This document shows positions 63,731 through 64,000 of a stretch of DNA of 64,000 nt, piece after piece. Made by a program: the position numbers and the translations under genes. The first letter of the stretch is position 1. Each line of letters starts with the position of its first letter. The stretch is from JBBSDP01 sp963754335 (lineage in GTDB: Bacteria > Planctomycetota > Phycisphaerae > Tepidisphaerales > Tepidisphaeraceae), in the NCBI GenBank assembly GCA_963754335.1, contig CAVWFQ010000010.1, positions 1,364,001 through 1,428,000 on the forward strand. The letters run 5' to 3'. The notes under the pieces were generated by a model. That model had not been told where the DNA came from, did no database searches, and saw only the letters and a program-made list of their open reading frames with translations.

Positions 63731-64000
63731 TCACCGCGGTAACTCATTTTCGCGAACGACGAAGGGCGCTCGGTTGTCTAGCCAATCCGGCGGCGCCGGA
63801 ACGCCCCAATAGGTGTTATGAAACCGACGAAGTTCCGCGGAATCGACCTCCAGCCAGGTATTGCCCGGCAAGGGCTTCGTTCCCTCCCAGGCTCTGACCG
63901 GGTCCGACCCATCGCGCACATCAAGATCGAAAACGGTCCGATAACGCAACTGCGTCATGGGGAAGGGGTACCAGAACGAGCGGGCGTCACCGACGAGGAC
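63731..64000 (-). CDS. C-terminal end of a large membrane glycosyltransferase-like protein (partial)
   Basis: The frame is open to the right edge and ends at 63731. The visible part (VGDARSFWYPFPMTQLRYRT, VFDLDVRDGSDPVRAWEGTK, FHNTYWGVPAPPDWLDNRAP) matches the soluble tail of planctomycete multi-pass membrane proteins related to dolichol-phosphate-mannose-type glycosyltransferases. An ATG at 63958 would give only 75 residues and is internal. The rest of the gene lies outside the window. Confidence 0.6.
   Translation of the reverse strand, partial: VLVGDARSFWYPFPMTQLRYRTVFDLDVRDGSDPVRAWEGTKPLPGNTWLEVDSAELRRFHNTYWGVPAPPDWLDNRAPFVVRENELPR

Overview
The window looks like a chromosomal segment of a planctomycete, most likely of the Phycisphaerae/Tepidisphaeraceae type. 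This is inferred from family content, not from a marker gene: a WPGWRGPEQNG-type PQQ propeller, Thr-Gln-Pro-Ala linkers in secreted proteins, a zinc-ribbon membrane protein, a type II secretion operon and many GC-rich palindromic intergenic repeats. I see no rRNA, tRNA, CRISPR array, prophage or IS transposase.

Region 1 (1-16443) is a urea locus. Read right to left on the minus strand it holds ureF, ureG, urtA, an SH3-like lipoprotein, urtB, urtC, urtD, urtE, ureD, a fused ureAB, then a five-gene block, then ureC running off the left edge. The block lies between the urease structural genes and holds a small unknown protein, a Phd-like antitoxin, a MazF/PemK toxin, a DUF3696-type AAA ATPase and a small partner. 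ureE lies on the plus strand beside an M48-like lipoprotein peptidase.

Region 2 (16633-24842) is a second nitrogen-compound cluster on the minus strand: an outer-membrane barrel candidate, a BMP-type binding lipoprotein, two permeases, two biuret-amidohydrolase-like cysteine hydrolases, a double-ATPase subunit and a cupin. With the urease and urea transporter next door, it reads as uptake and hydrolysis of a biuret- or ureide-like compound, possibly feeding ammonia and urea metabolism. The substrate is not known from sequence.

Region 3 (25243-50681) is mixed: a lipoprotein, a cNMP-binding thioredoxin-reductase-like protein, an HlyD/EmrA protein, a zinc-ribbon membrane protein, argJ, FlgM, an FAD oxidoreductase, a HAD phosphatase, a LapA-like protein, prepilin peptidase, aroK, pyrH, frr, an aminotransferase, Uma2, DinB, a SPOR lipoprotein, an acyl-CoA ligase-like enzyme, a PQQ propeller protein, a DUF2007-like protein and a NagB-like/PIG-L pair.

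Region 4 (50683-62833) is a type II secretion operon, transcribed E-F-G-H-I-J-K-L-M-C-like-D. It is served by the prepilin peptidase at 37208-38509. A CpxP-like periplasmic protein and the end of a large membrane protein close the window.

About 22 conserved genes carry one frame break each, with both halves still conserved and often a homopolymer at the break. Sequencing indels are the simplest explanation. Frame-broken genes are therefore given as single spans, and their function should not be judged lost on this sequence alone.
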